Below, one piece after another: positions 16,019 through 23,471 of a DNA stretch of 64,000 nt. Source of the stretch: Bacteroidetes bacterium UBA7674 (GTDB taxonomy: Bacteria > Bacteroidota > Bacteroidia > Chitinophagales > Chitinophagaceae). The position numbers and the translations under genes are program-made. The stretch is taken from NCBI GenBank assembly GCA_002483105.1, contig DLHG01000013.1:372001-436000 (forward strand). Direction: 5' to 3'. The notes below the pieces were generated by a model. That model was not told the origin of the DNA. It ran no database searches and was given only the letters and a program-made list of their open reading frames with translations. Each line of letters begins with the position of its first letter. Position 1 is the first letter of the stretch.

Positions 16019-16662
16019 CGTTTACGGAAATGTGAAGCATAAATATCTCGTAATACCGTCTGAAGTTTTCCTGCGCTATGTATGTAAGCCATATCGAAGT
16101 TTACAGAAATAAAATCATAATCGGTTATTTTATCCTTCGGCCACCATGATTCGTAGCGGTAAAAAAAATCTTGATTCCTGATCCGTTTAAAGTCATGTCC
16201 CAAGACCACCAAGCCTTTATTTAAATGCCGCTCTTCCCTGTATGTATTGTCTGGCACTCCTCCGCGGCCCTTTTCCTGCACATTGACAGGAGGGATTCCG
16301 TAATAACTAATAACAAAACTGCTGTCATTCTTTTTTAGTGGAGAAGTACTGTACGGTTTGAAGTTTTTATCAAACAGAACATTCTCGAATTTTTTCTCCC
16401 TGATCAGGTCAGCGTTAGTGTCCACAAAATAATAGACAGCACAGTATTTGAAATGGTCTGTAAAATCACTTATCGTTTTCTCCATTATTATAGAGGCCTC
16501 TTGCCGCACAATGTCAGCGTCTTTTTTTAGGTTTCTTTTTTCAAGCGCAGTTATCCTGTTTTTCTCTGCTTTTAGCATCACCAATACCGCGGATTGAGCG
16601 TAGGCGGTATTTGCTATTGAGCTGGATAATATGGTAACGAATATTGGTAGTATAAATTTCAT
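16015..16662 (-). CDS. Exported protein, paralog 2 of the tandem family, unknown
   Basis: A 215-residue secreted protein with signal peptide MKFILPIFVTILSSS...AYAQ. The start at 16662 is chosen over an in-frame ATG at 16689 because AAAGGA lies just upstream and the signal peptide is then canonical. Mature part: SAVLVMLKAEKNR directly after the cleavage site, identical in paralog 1, then ISDFTDHFKYCAVYYFVDTN, YYGIPP and FISVNFDMAY. The heptad-like charged stretch at 25-60 could form a helix. Function unknown. Confidence 0.78.
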   Translation of the reverse strand: MKFILPIFVTILSSSIANTAYAQSAVLVMLKAEKNRITALEKRNLKKDADIVRQEASIIMEKTISDFTDHFKYCAVYYFVDTNADLIREKKFENVLFDKNFKPYSTSPLKKNDSSFVISYYGIPPVNVQEKGRGGVPDNTYREERHLNKGLVVLGHDFKRIRNQDFFYRYESWWPKDKITDYDFISVNFDMAYIHSAGKLQTVLRDIYASHFRKR

Positions 16663-16692
16663 TTTCCTTTCTGATTTATTTTGTAGCATCTG

Positions 16693-17343
16693 CTAATTAA
16701 CAGGTAGCGTCACTCCTTTTTGCCCTAATTGTTTTTGTAACTCATTACCCATCTCATAATATGAGATACTAAAATTCCGGGATGCGAAGTTATACAGAGG
16801 ACGCTTTTTGATAGCAGTTTTCCCTTTGTGGTTCAGGTAAACGTAGTGTACGTTTCGTCTTCTTTTAAATTCATGGTCTAATATCACAATTCCGTCACTC
16901 GTATTGTATGTCGTTCTGTGAACCATCTGTTCTTGCCAGGCATTGCCTTCTTTGGTTATTTCCGTAGGAGGAATGCCGTAGTAAACGATCAGGTGGTCAC
17001 TCCTGTTTTCCCAAGAACGGAAATCGACAGGGTTTAGTTCATTGTTCACAATTACCCCGTCAAACTTTTTATCAATTACTTTCTGCAGGTTAGTGTCTAT
17101 AAAAAAATATACAGGGCACCTGTCAAAGTTATCGGTAAAGTCATTCAGTGTTGCCTGCATTATTTTCTGAGATTCCTTTCTTAGTAGGTTAGCTTTTTCT
17201 TTTTGATTGATTTTTTCCAGGTATTGCAACCTGTTCTTCTCAGCTTTCAACATTACCAACACCGCCGACTGGGCGTTGGTAGTGATACTAATGGTTAACA
17301 GCAAAACGATAAGGCAGGCACTTCTTTTCACTTCTACATACAT
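16693..17343 (-). CDS. Exported protein, paralog 1 of the tandem family, unknown
   Basis: A 216-residue secreted protein with signal peptide (CLIVLLLTISITTNAQ) followed by SAVLVMLKAEKNR, a helix-like charged region, NDFTDNFDRCPVYFFIDTN, YYGIPPTEI and the terminal NFASRNFSISYYEM. It is the first gene of the three-gene operon and lies close to the terminator of the DUF2723 gene. It looks more A/T-rich than its neighbours by eye. No known domain is recognised. Confidence 0.78.
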   Translation of the reverse strand: MYVEVKRSACLIVLLLTISITTNAQSAVLVMLKAEKNRLQYLEKINQKEKANLLRKESQKIMQATLNDFTDNFDRCPVYFFIDTNLQKVIDKKFDGVIVNNELNPVDFRSWENRSDHLIVYYGIPPTEITKEGNAWQEQMVHRTTYNTSDGIVILDHEFKRRRNVHYVYLNHKGKTAIKKRPLYNFASRNFSISYYEMGNELQKQLGQKGVTLPVN

Positions 17344-17359
17344 AGACGTACTAAAATTA

Positions 17360-17388
17360 AAAAATCCTCCCGTAATGGGAGGATTTTT
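17360..17388 (-). terminator. Terminator of the DUF2723 gene
   Basis: AAAAATCCTCCC (17360-17371) pairs with GGGAGGATTTTT (17377-17388) around a 5-base loop. On the minus strand it ends with a run of T and lies 22 bases downstream of the stop of the large membrane protein gene. It also sits just upstream of the first paralog gene. Confidence 0.85.
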
Positions 17389-17410
17389 ATAATGTTAAAG
17401 TTGAAACAGG

Positions 17411-20400
17411 CTATTGAGGTCCGCCCATCTGTAAATTCAGTGTACCCTTCATTTTATTCACCAGGCCATCTACTTTCTTCGTCATCAGGTCATAAGTCGC
17501 CTTATCTCCGGCTGCTTGTGCCAGTCTGCCAAACTCATTGATGAGGCTAAGGTTTTGCTGTGCATCACGCGTTAGTTGCTCTTTGCCACCTTCCGATAGG
17601 GTAAGTATCCAGTTGCAATCTTTTTCTACGTTGTCCGCAAAGATGGTAGCGATCTTAGCTGCCAGTACATTGTCCTTGGCATTATAAGCCGCCGTGGTCA
17701 TAAAGTATGCTGAGGCGTCAAACATCTCCAGCGTATAAGGATTATACGGGTAAGACGATTGACTCATGCTGTTATGTACTTTGTTCAGCATGGCACTTGC
17801 TTCTTTAAATTTACCCGCTGCAGAAAGCTGGTTAGCAGCACGGGCAACGTTCACACGATAGGCCACAAACATCAGCCTGTTCTTTTCGTCGTAATAAACG
17901 TCGTTCCTTTCTGCATTGCCCCACTTGTACTTGTTCATAAACAGGTCGTAGGTCTTGTCTATATCCACAGTTCCCTTTGTACCAGGCAGGTTAGCCGACA
18001 TTTGGGTAAGAGAGTCTGTGTACTGGAATGGCATCAGGCGGTACACCATACCTTCCAGGCGCAGATACTTGTCAAGTCCCGCATAGTTGTCTGACGGTAA
18101 ACCACCACCAAAGTAGATAGGCCTTTTCCAACCTTCTTCTGCTATAGCAGCTATTATGTTCAGTACAGCTATATCGTCTTTTATAAGCGTAGTCTTGGCA
18201 TTGGTGAATTTCACATCGGTATTCACTCTGCCGGTGTCCTCAGCTTTTATCAGGCCCATCTTTACCAGTTCGTCTTTCGAAGGTGTCTTCACGAAGAAGT
18301 TCTTGGCAGGGATGTAGTTCATAGACTCGCCACCTCTCGTAGCTACTTTCGTATCATCACTCACCATGAATTTCACTATCTCGGCCAGGTCATAATACTT
18401 GCTCTGGTCTATACGTGAACCTTCATTATACTGTATGTAGTTATGATTCTCGCCGCTGTAGTCTTTCTTCTTCCAGATCATTGGTACGGCATCCGCATCG
18501 TTTATCTTGTAGTTCAGCTGGTCTATATACCAGTCAATACCCAGTAGGCTCAGGTTAATGATACGTACATCGGTACGGATACCTTCTATCTCCTGAAGAT
18601 ACCATACAGGGTATGTATCATTATCACCAAAGGTGAACAGGATAGCATTAGGTGCGCAAGAGGTCAGTGCATTGTAAGCACTGGAGTGCGCCAGTGTCTT
18701 TTTAGAACGGTCATGATCGTCCCATTCTTCAGAAGCCATCAGTGCAGGCACTGCGACAAAGCAGAGCAGGATAGCCACAATAGCGCCGCCATTTCCTTTC
18801 ACCACTTTCTGCAGCCATTGATTCACCATCAGTACACCAAGCCCTATCCATATCGCAAATGCGTACATAGAGCCGGCAAAGGCATAGTCACGTTCACGTG
18901 GTTGCAACGGTGGCATATTCAGGTACAGCGCAATAGCAATACCGGTGAAGAAGAACAGCATAAAGGCGATGATACCATCTTTCTTATCCCTGTTGAACTG
19001 GTACACCAATCCCAACAAACCGAGGATAAATGGCAGGAAGTACAACTCATTACGGGCGAGGTTATTACCTACACCATTACCTGCTTTATCCAGGTCACCA
19101 ACTTTACCTTTATCCAGGAATTTGATACCCGATATCCAATGTCCGTTACGTGGGTCGCCTTGCCCTTCTATATCATTTTCACGACCTGCGTAGTTCCACA
19201 TAAAGTATCTCCACCACATCCAGCCTATCTGGTAGCGGAAGAAGTAAGAGAGGTTATGCTTTGCTTCAGGTTGTTCACCATCTGCCAGTTCCAGGTAGCT
19301 TTTGTAGAAGGCTACGTGGCCTGGGTCGTTACCGTCCCATATACGTGGGAACAGGCGGTTGTCTTCATATTCGTAATCTATCTTTTCACCTGTTTTTTCA
19401 TAAGCGTCTTTACCATCAGGGGTAGTGGTCTTCATGTAGTTGAAGCCGTTGCTCTTGGTTACCGGCACGCCATTTTCACGTTTCACGTCACTGGTAAAGT
19501 CACGTCCTATCAGCAATGGCTGAGAGCCATACTGCTCACGTTGCAGGTACGAGATAAGGCTGAGCGTATTATCAGGGTTCGTCATGTCTATCGGCGTATC
19601 AGCCCTTGAGCGGATGATAGGAGCCAGGTAGCTGGAGAAACCGATGATGATGAAGGTAATGCACAGCACACTTGTGTTCACAAGGTACCAGCCTTTCTTC
19701 TTCGTCCATATCAGCAGCCATGTAAGTAAACCTACCAGCAACACAATGAATGTAATAGCACCTGAGTCAAATGGTAAAGACAAGCTGTTAACGAAGAACA
19801 GGTCGAATGACGAAGCAAATACAGGCAGATATTTCAGTACACCGAACTGCACAAATGCCAGTATCACACAACCCAGCAGGAAGGCGATGATGGCACCTTT
19901 CCTTGTTGCTTCATAGCGTTTGTAATAATACACCATCGCGATAGCCGGGATGGTAAGGAGGTTAAGTAAGTGGATACCTACAGAGAGACCTGTCAGGTAG
20001 GCTATAAATACCAGCCACCTGTCTGCATGGCGTTCGTTGGCAATGGCTTCCCATTTCAGGATGGCCCAGAATACAAGTGCCGTGAAGAAAGAAGAGGTCG
20101 CATATACTTCCGCTTCCACTGCTGAGAACCAGAAGGTATCAGAGAAGGTATAAGCAAGGCCACCTATCATACCCGCACCCATTATCAGGATGGTTTGGTA
20201 GGTGCTTGGCGCATCAGTATCTTTTGCTAATAGTTTCTTGGCAAAGTAGGTAATGGTCCAGAACAAGAACAGGATAGTTCCCGCACTCATCACTGCCGAC
20301 ATGGCATTCATCATCACGGTAGCCTCCGGTAGAGGTTGTCCGGTTGTTCCCCCGGCCAGTATGCCGAAGAAGCGTTGCAACATCATAAAGAGTGGCGCAC

Positions 20401-20554
20401 CCGGTGAGTGGCCTACTTCCAGTTTGTAAGCGCATGATAAAAACTCGCCGCAATCCCAGAAACTCACGGTGCGTTCCATGGTCATTAAGTAAACGGCTGC
20501 TGCAATAAGGCCTGTGATCCAACCAAATAGGTTATTGATCTTACGATAATTCAT
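17411..20554 (-). CDS. DUF2723 membrane protein (TMEM260-like, putative protein O-glycosyltransferase)
   Basis: A 1047-residue protein. The N-terminal part carries many transmembrane segments and the diagnostic DUF2723 stretch TVSFWDCGEFLSCAYKLEVG plus HSPGAPLFMM, with an acidic residue in the first periplasmic loop as in GT-C glycosyltransferases. The C-terminal 400 residues are soluble (TFGDNDTYPVWYLQE, then helical TPR-like repeats). Human TMEM260, of the same family, is a protein O-mannosyltransferase, so a lipid-linked sugar donor acting on exported proteins is plausible here. It is transcribed alone from a good promoter at 20577-20607. Confidence 0.85.
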   Translation of the reverse strand: MNYRKINNLFGWITGLIAAAVYLMTMERTVSFWDCGEFLSCAYKLEVGHSPGAPLFMMLQRFFGILAGGTTGQPLPEATVMMNAMSAVMSAGTILFLFWTITYFAKKLLAKDTDAPSTYQTILIMGAGMIGGLAYTFSDTFWFSAVEAEVYATSSFFTALVFWAILKWEAIANERHADRWLVFIAYLTGLSVGIHLLNLLTIPAIAMVYYYKRYEATRKGAIIAFLLGCVILAFVQFGVLKYLPVFASSFDLFFVNSLSLPFDSGAITFIVLLVGLLTWLLIWTKKKGWYLVNTSVLCITFIIIGFSSYLAPIIRSRADTPIDMTNPDNTLSLISYLQREQYGSQPLLIGRDFTSDVKRENGVPVTKSNGFNYMKTTTPDGKDAYEKTGEKIDYEYEDNRLFPRIWDGNDPGHVAFYKSYLELADGEQPEAKHNLSYFFRYQIGWMWWRYFMWNYAGRENDIEGQGDPRNGHWISGIKFLDKGKVGDLDKAGNGVGNNLARNELYFLPFILGLLGLVYQFNRDKKDGIIAFMLFFFTGIAIALYLNMPPLQPRERDYAFAGSMYAFAIWIGLGVLMVNQWLQKVVKGNGGAIVAILLCFVAVPALMASEEWDDHDRSKKTLAHSSAYNALTSCAPNAILFTFGDNDTYPVWYLQEIEGIRTDVRIINLSLLGIDWYIDQLNYKINDADAVPMIWKKKDYSGENHNYIQYNEGSRIDQSKYYDLAEIVKFMVSDDTKVATRGGESMNYIPAKNFFVKTPSKDELVKMGLIKAEDTGRVNTDVKFTNAKTTLIKDDIAVLNIIAAIAEEGWKRPIYFGGGLPSDNYAGLDKYLRLEGMVYRLMPFQYTDSLTQMSANLPGTKGTVDIDKTYDLFMNKYKWGNAERNDVYYDEKNRLMFVAYRVNVARAANQLSAAGKFKEASAMLNKVHNSMSQSSYPYNPYTLEMFDASAYFMTTAAYNAKDNVLAAKIATIFADNVEKDCNWILTLSEGGKEQLTRDAQQNLSLINEFGRLAQAAGDKATYDLMTKKVDGLVNKMKGTLNLQMGGPQ

Positions 20555-20576
20555 GTAAGTGTATTTAGACAGGCAA

Positions 20577-20607
20577 CAAAAATAGAAAAATAAGGGTATG
20601 CACCAAG
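20577..20607 (-). promoter_or_regulatory. Promoter of the DUF2723 gene (CTTG-N19-TATTTTTG)
   Basis: On the minus strand CTTG (20607-20604) and TATTTTTG (20584-20577) are separated by 19 bases, matching the Bacteroidota consensus with one mismatch. Transcription would start about 20571, leaving a leader of about 17 bases. Confidence 0.65.
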
Positions 20608-20790
20608 GTTATCTCAGGTTAATTAAGGTTAGAAGACGTTATTGGGGATATTTTGCTGAAAACCCGTCAGATATAGATACTTCCTGACATCTGTCTCGCC
20701 TTCAAAGTCCAAAAGAGAGCTTCATGGAATGCAGGGAGATATCTCCTGAGAAATAGCGGTACAGCCTAATACAGACAGATTTACAAAATT

Positions 20791-20856
20791 GCCCCATCGG
20801 GGCAACCGCTTTGTAGCACAAGCAATATTTATGTGTTTTTTGCTCCTGGGTGCAAC
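20791..20856 (+). repeat. Interspersed repeat, copy 1 (two-hairpin element)
   Basis: A 66-base element with two short hairpins at its ends: GCCCC-ATC-GGGGC, then a spacer with TTTGTAGCACAA and ATGTGTTTT, then TTGCTCC...GTGCAA. A diverged copy in the same orientation lies at 21517-21580, and the gene between them is the IPExxxVDY protein. The rest of the 365-base spacer (20555-20919) holds the DUF2723 promoter and no gene that I can support. Confidence 0.65.
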
Positions 20857-20919
20857 ACTCTAGCCAAACTTGGAATCAGAAAAAACGGGTAACTGCAAAT
20901 CGCCAACTGCTACTGCCAA

Positions 20920-21360
20920 CTACACAATAAGATGATCCAGATTCTTCAGCCTGTCCGGAGCTATTATCTGCGCCAGTTGCACCTGGGGTATATCACGCAG
21001 GGTTTGTACTATGGCCTGCGCGTCTGTTTCGGGGGTATTGCTTTGTAGTTTCCAGAGGTAGTCCAACTGCTTTACTTCGGGCAGCAGGGCCTCTTTATCA
21101 CTTTTCAGCTTGTAGAGTATGTACTTCATACCGTTAATAGGCAGGTAATACACATATATGGGAAAGAAATACTGTTTCTTTTTACCCGACTGGAGACAAA
21201 CGTCCATTTCAGGCTCACGCACAAAGTTGGTCTCAAATTGCCTGTTCAGTGTCCAGCAAAACTGGTAGCCGGGTAGCGTACTAGCTATACCTATCAGGGC
21301 CGTATCCGCAAAAAATTCCTCCTGCATAGCATCCGTATTTAATATTAGTTTACTCGACAT
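20920..21360 (-). CDS. IPExxxVDY family protein
   Basis: A 146-residue cytoplasmic protein matching the Bacteroidota-specific IPExxxVDY family. The name motif appears here as LLPEVKQLDYLW (residues about 92-103), followed by a C-terminal helical part. The N-terminal half has an aromatic-rich strand region (YFFPIYVYYLPINGMKYILYK, quoted in part). The function of the family is not known. It is a single gene between two copies of an interspersed repeat and is convergent with nothing. The identification rests on motif and length. Confidence 0.7.
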   Translation of the reverse strand: MSSKLILNTDAMQEEFFADTALIGIASTLPGYQFCWTLNRQFETNFVREPEMDVCLQSGKKKQYFFPIYVYYLPINGMKYILYKLKSDKEALLPEVKQLDYLWKLQSNTPETDAQAIVQTLRDIPQVQLAQIIAPDRLKNLDHLIV

Positions 21361-21516
21361 GCGGGGGATTTATCTTGTGTGCCTCAAATTTCGCTCATTA
21401 TAGCTTATTTCCAAACAAATCCTCGATTATCTCTCTCCCGCTTATCCAAGACAGATATTAATAAAAATCGTTCCATTAGCTATGTTGCACCAGGCAAGGA
21501 AGCCCGGTTCAACTTT

Positions 21517-21580
21517 ACCCCATCGGGACAAAGCTTTGCAACAAAAACGATCGTCATGTGTTTTGCTCCGTAGGTGCAAT
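21517..21580 (+). repeat. Interspersed repeat, copy 2 (two-hairpin element)
   Basis: This is a diverged direct repeat of 20791-20856. ACCCCATCGGGACAA, GCTTTG, ATGTGTTTTGCTCC and GTAGGTGCAAT line up with copy 1 with few gaps. Its first hairpin has decayed. The surrounding 310-base spacer (21361-21670) otherwise holds only the purA promoter region. Confidence 0.6.
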
Positions 21581-21646
21581 ACAATAACCTGTGGATAAAT
21601 TATTTCTATACTCAAGGTAAATCATCAAAATCCCGATAATCGTGGT

Positions 21647-21654
21647 TAAATTTG
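21647..21654 (+). promoter_or_regulatory. Candidate purA promoter -7 element (TAAATTTG)
   Basis: An exact TAnnTTTG match 16 bases before the purA ATG. The TTTG element expected about 19 bases upstream is not clear, so the call is tentative. The leader would be about ten bases. Confidence 0.5.
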
Positions 21655-21670
21655 GGCGCTAATTTTTTTT

Positions 21671-22936
21671 ATGATAGATGTTTTGCTCGGCTTGCAGTGG
21701 GGAGATGAAGGGAAAGGAAAGATCGTTGATTTTCTTGCTGCCAGGTACGATATAATTGCCCGTTTCCAGGGAGGCCCGAATGCCGGCCACACACTTTATG
21801 TTAACGGACAAAAAGTGGTATTACACACAATACCTTCCGGAGTATTCCAGAAGCATTGCCTCAACCTGATAGGCAATGGAGTGGTAATAGATCCCGTTAC
21901 GCTGAAGAAAGAAATTGAAACTATTACAGCGCTGGAGCCGGATATGCTCTCTCGCTTGTACATATCGCAGAAGGCGCATTTAATTTTGCCTACACATCGT
22001 GCACTCGATGCGGCTTCAGAAGCTTCCAAAGGTTCGGATAAGATCGGTTCTACACTCAAAGGCATCGGCCCTGCTTATATGGATAAGACAGGGCGTAATG
22101 GCTTGAGGATCGGCGACATACAAGGCAAAGATTTCAAAGCTAAATACGACAAGCTGAAGAATAAACACCTCGACATGCTGAAGCAATACGATCACCAGAT
22201 CGATTGGCAGCAATGGGAAGATGGTTTCTTCGAAGCTGTAGAGTTTATCCGCGGGTTAAACATTGTGAACGCAGAATACTGGATAGATAACCACCTGAAA
22301 AACGGAAAGAAAGTATTAGCCGAAGGCGCACAGGGTAGTATGCTTGATATAGATTTCGGTACTTATCCGTTTGTTACTTCTTCCAATACTATCTCTGCAG
22401 GTGTTTGCAGTGGTCTCGGTGTAGCACCTTCCCGTGTGGGTGAGGTATATGGTATCACCAAGGCATATTGCACTCGTGTTGGTGGCGGTCCGTTCCCTAC
22501 AGAACTGGAAGATGAAACAGGTGAAGCCCTCCGTGCTGCCGGTAGTGAATTCGGTGCTACCACAGGCCGTCCGCGCCGCTGTGGCTGGGCAGACCTCGTT
22601 GCACTGCGCTATGCATGTATGCTGAGTGGTGTCACTAAGCTTATCATTACTAAGGCCGATGTGCTTGACGGATTCAATCCTATAAAGGCGGCTGTTGCCT
22701 ATAAGGTAGATGGCGTGGAAACAAGGGAGTTCCCTTACGATGTTTGCAATGCTGACATAGAACCGATATACGAAAGCTTCCCCGGCTGGGATAAACCCAT
22801 TGGTGAGTGCAAAACATATGCTGAGGTTCCGGAAGTGTTTCAGAAGTACTGCGCATTCATGGAAGAGTACCTCGGTACTAAAGTGGCATATATCTCCAAC
22901 GGTACAGGTCGCGACCAATTATTACATATTCCTTAG
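21671..22936 (+). CDS. purA: Adenylosuccinate synthetase
   Basis: A 421-residue enzyme that makes adenylosuccinate from IMP, aspartate and GTP in AMP synthesis. The P-loop-like QWGDEGKGKIVDFLA at 9-23, NAGHTL, the KGIGPAYMDK loop, the EGAQGSMLDIDFGTYPFVTSS region (quoted in part) and the TGRPRRCGW aspartate loop are all present. It has normal family length. The start at 21671 begins MIDVLLGLQWGDEG as expected. Confidence 0.97.
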   Translation: MIDVLLGLQWGDEGKGKIVDFLAARYDIIARFQGGPNAGHTLYVNGQKVVLHTIPSGVFQKHCLNLIGNGVVIDPVTLKKEIETITALEPDMLSRLYISQKAHLILPTHRALDAASEASKGSDKIGSTLKGIGPAYMDKTGRNGLRIGDIQGKDFKAKYDKLKNKHLDMLKQYDHQIDWQQWEDGFFEAVEFIRGLNIVNAEYWIDNHLKNGKKVLAEGAQGSMLDIDFGTYPFVTSSNTISAGVCSGLGVAPSRVGEVYGITKAYCTRVGGGPFPTELEDETGEALRAAGSEFGATTGRPRRCGWADLVALRYACMLSGVTKLIITKADVLDGFNPIKAAVAYKVDGVETREFPYDVCNADIEPIYESFPGWDKPIGECKTYAEVPEVFQKYCAFMEEYLGTKVAYISNGTGRDQLLHIP

Positions 22937-22958
22937 AGAAAAAATTGTTTAATAAAAA

Positions 22959-22989
22959 TTTGGGTGTTTTTCCTAAACCGTTAATTTTA
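22959..22989 (+). promoter_or_regulatory. Promoter of the charge-block protein gene (TTTG-N19-TAATTTTA)
   Basis: TTTG at 22959-22962 and TAATTTTA at 22982-22989 are spaced by exactly 19 bases. The last base differs from the TAnnTTTG consensus. Transcription would start about 22996, which favours the ATG at 23013 over an in-frame TTG at 23004. Confidence 0.65.
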
Positions 22990-23012
22990 CGACACCAATC
23001 GCATTGAGTGCT

Positions 23013-23459
23013 ATGACATCAAAACCAGAAAAGAAAACAGCAAGCAAAAAAAGCGCAACAACCGCAAGTGCTAAGCCGGCTGCTAAAAAGGCATCAACTA
23101 AAAAGGATATTGACGACGATGATGATGACCTGGATGAGGAGGATATAGAGGATACTCCGAAGAAAAAAACGGCTGCTAAGAAGACCACTTCAAAGTCTAA
23201 GAAGAGTGATGACGACGATGATGATGACGACGATGATATAGACGAAGTAGATGATTTCGAAAAAGCGGATGAAGACGACTACGACATAGAAAAAGAGTTT
23301 GAAGAATTCGATTTGCCTAAGTCAAAAACAAAAGCTCCTGCAGGAGGGAAGAAATCTTCAAAGAATAATGATGATTTTGACATAGACGATGAATTCAAAG
23401 ACTTGGGATTCTTTAGCGAAGGTAGTGGTGGTTTTGATGACGACGACGACGATTTTTAA
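23013..23459 (+). CDS. Disordered lysine/aspartate-block protein, unknown
   Basis: A 148-residue low-complexity protein: a basic Lys/Ala/Ser-rich N-terminus (about residues 1-35, resembling histone H1-like tails), then alternating acidic blocks (runs of Asp) and basic KKKTAAKKTTSKSKK segments, ending in Asp residues. No folded domain is visible. Acidic runs are encoded by GAT/GAC triplet repeats that could expand by slippage. It lies between purA and pabB with its own promoter. A nucleic-acid or chaperone-like role is possible but is inference. The start was chosen from the promoter position. Confidence 0.65.
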   Translation: MTSKPEKKTASKKSATTASAKPAAKKASTKKDIDDDDDDLDEEDIEDTPKKKTAAKKTTSKSKKSDDDDDDDDDDIDEVDDFEKADEDDYDIEKEFEEFDLPKSKTKAPAGGKKSSKNNDDFDIDDEFKDLGFFSEGSGGFDDDDDDF

Positions 23460-23471
23460 TCAATCATTTTA

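Noticed and set aside
15323..17400. Genomic island integrated at tRNA-Cys next to the paralog cluster
   Set aside because: No integrase is present and I found no second copy of the tRNA 3' end nearby; the tRNA has its own promoter and terminator as an ordinary gene.
18686..19609. A 307-codon open frame on the plus strand opposite the DUF2723 gene
   Set aside because: It is antisense to a well-supported long gene, has no family resemblance, and is rich in residues expected from reverse-complement codons.
20555..20919. A small regulatory RNA in the spacer upstream of the DUF2723 gene
   Set aside because: The only structures are the interspersed repeat hairpins; no promoter-terminator pair frames an RNA.
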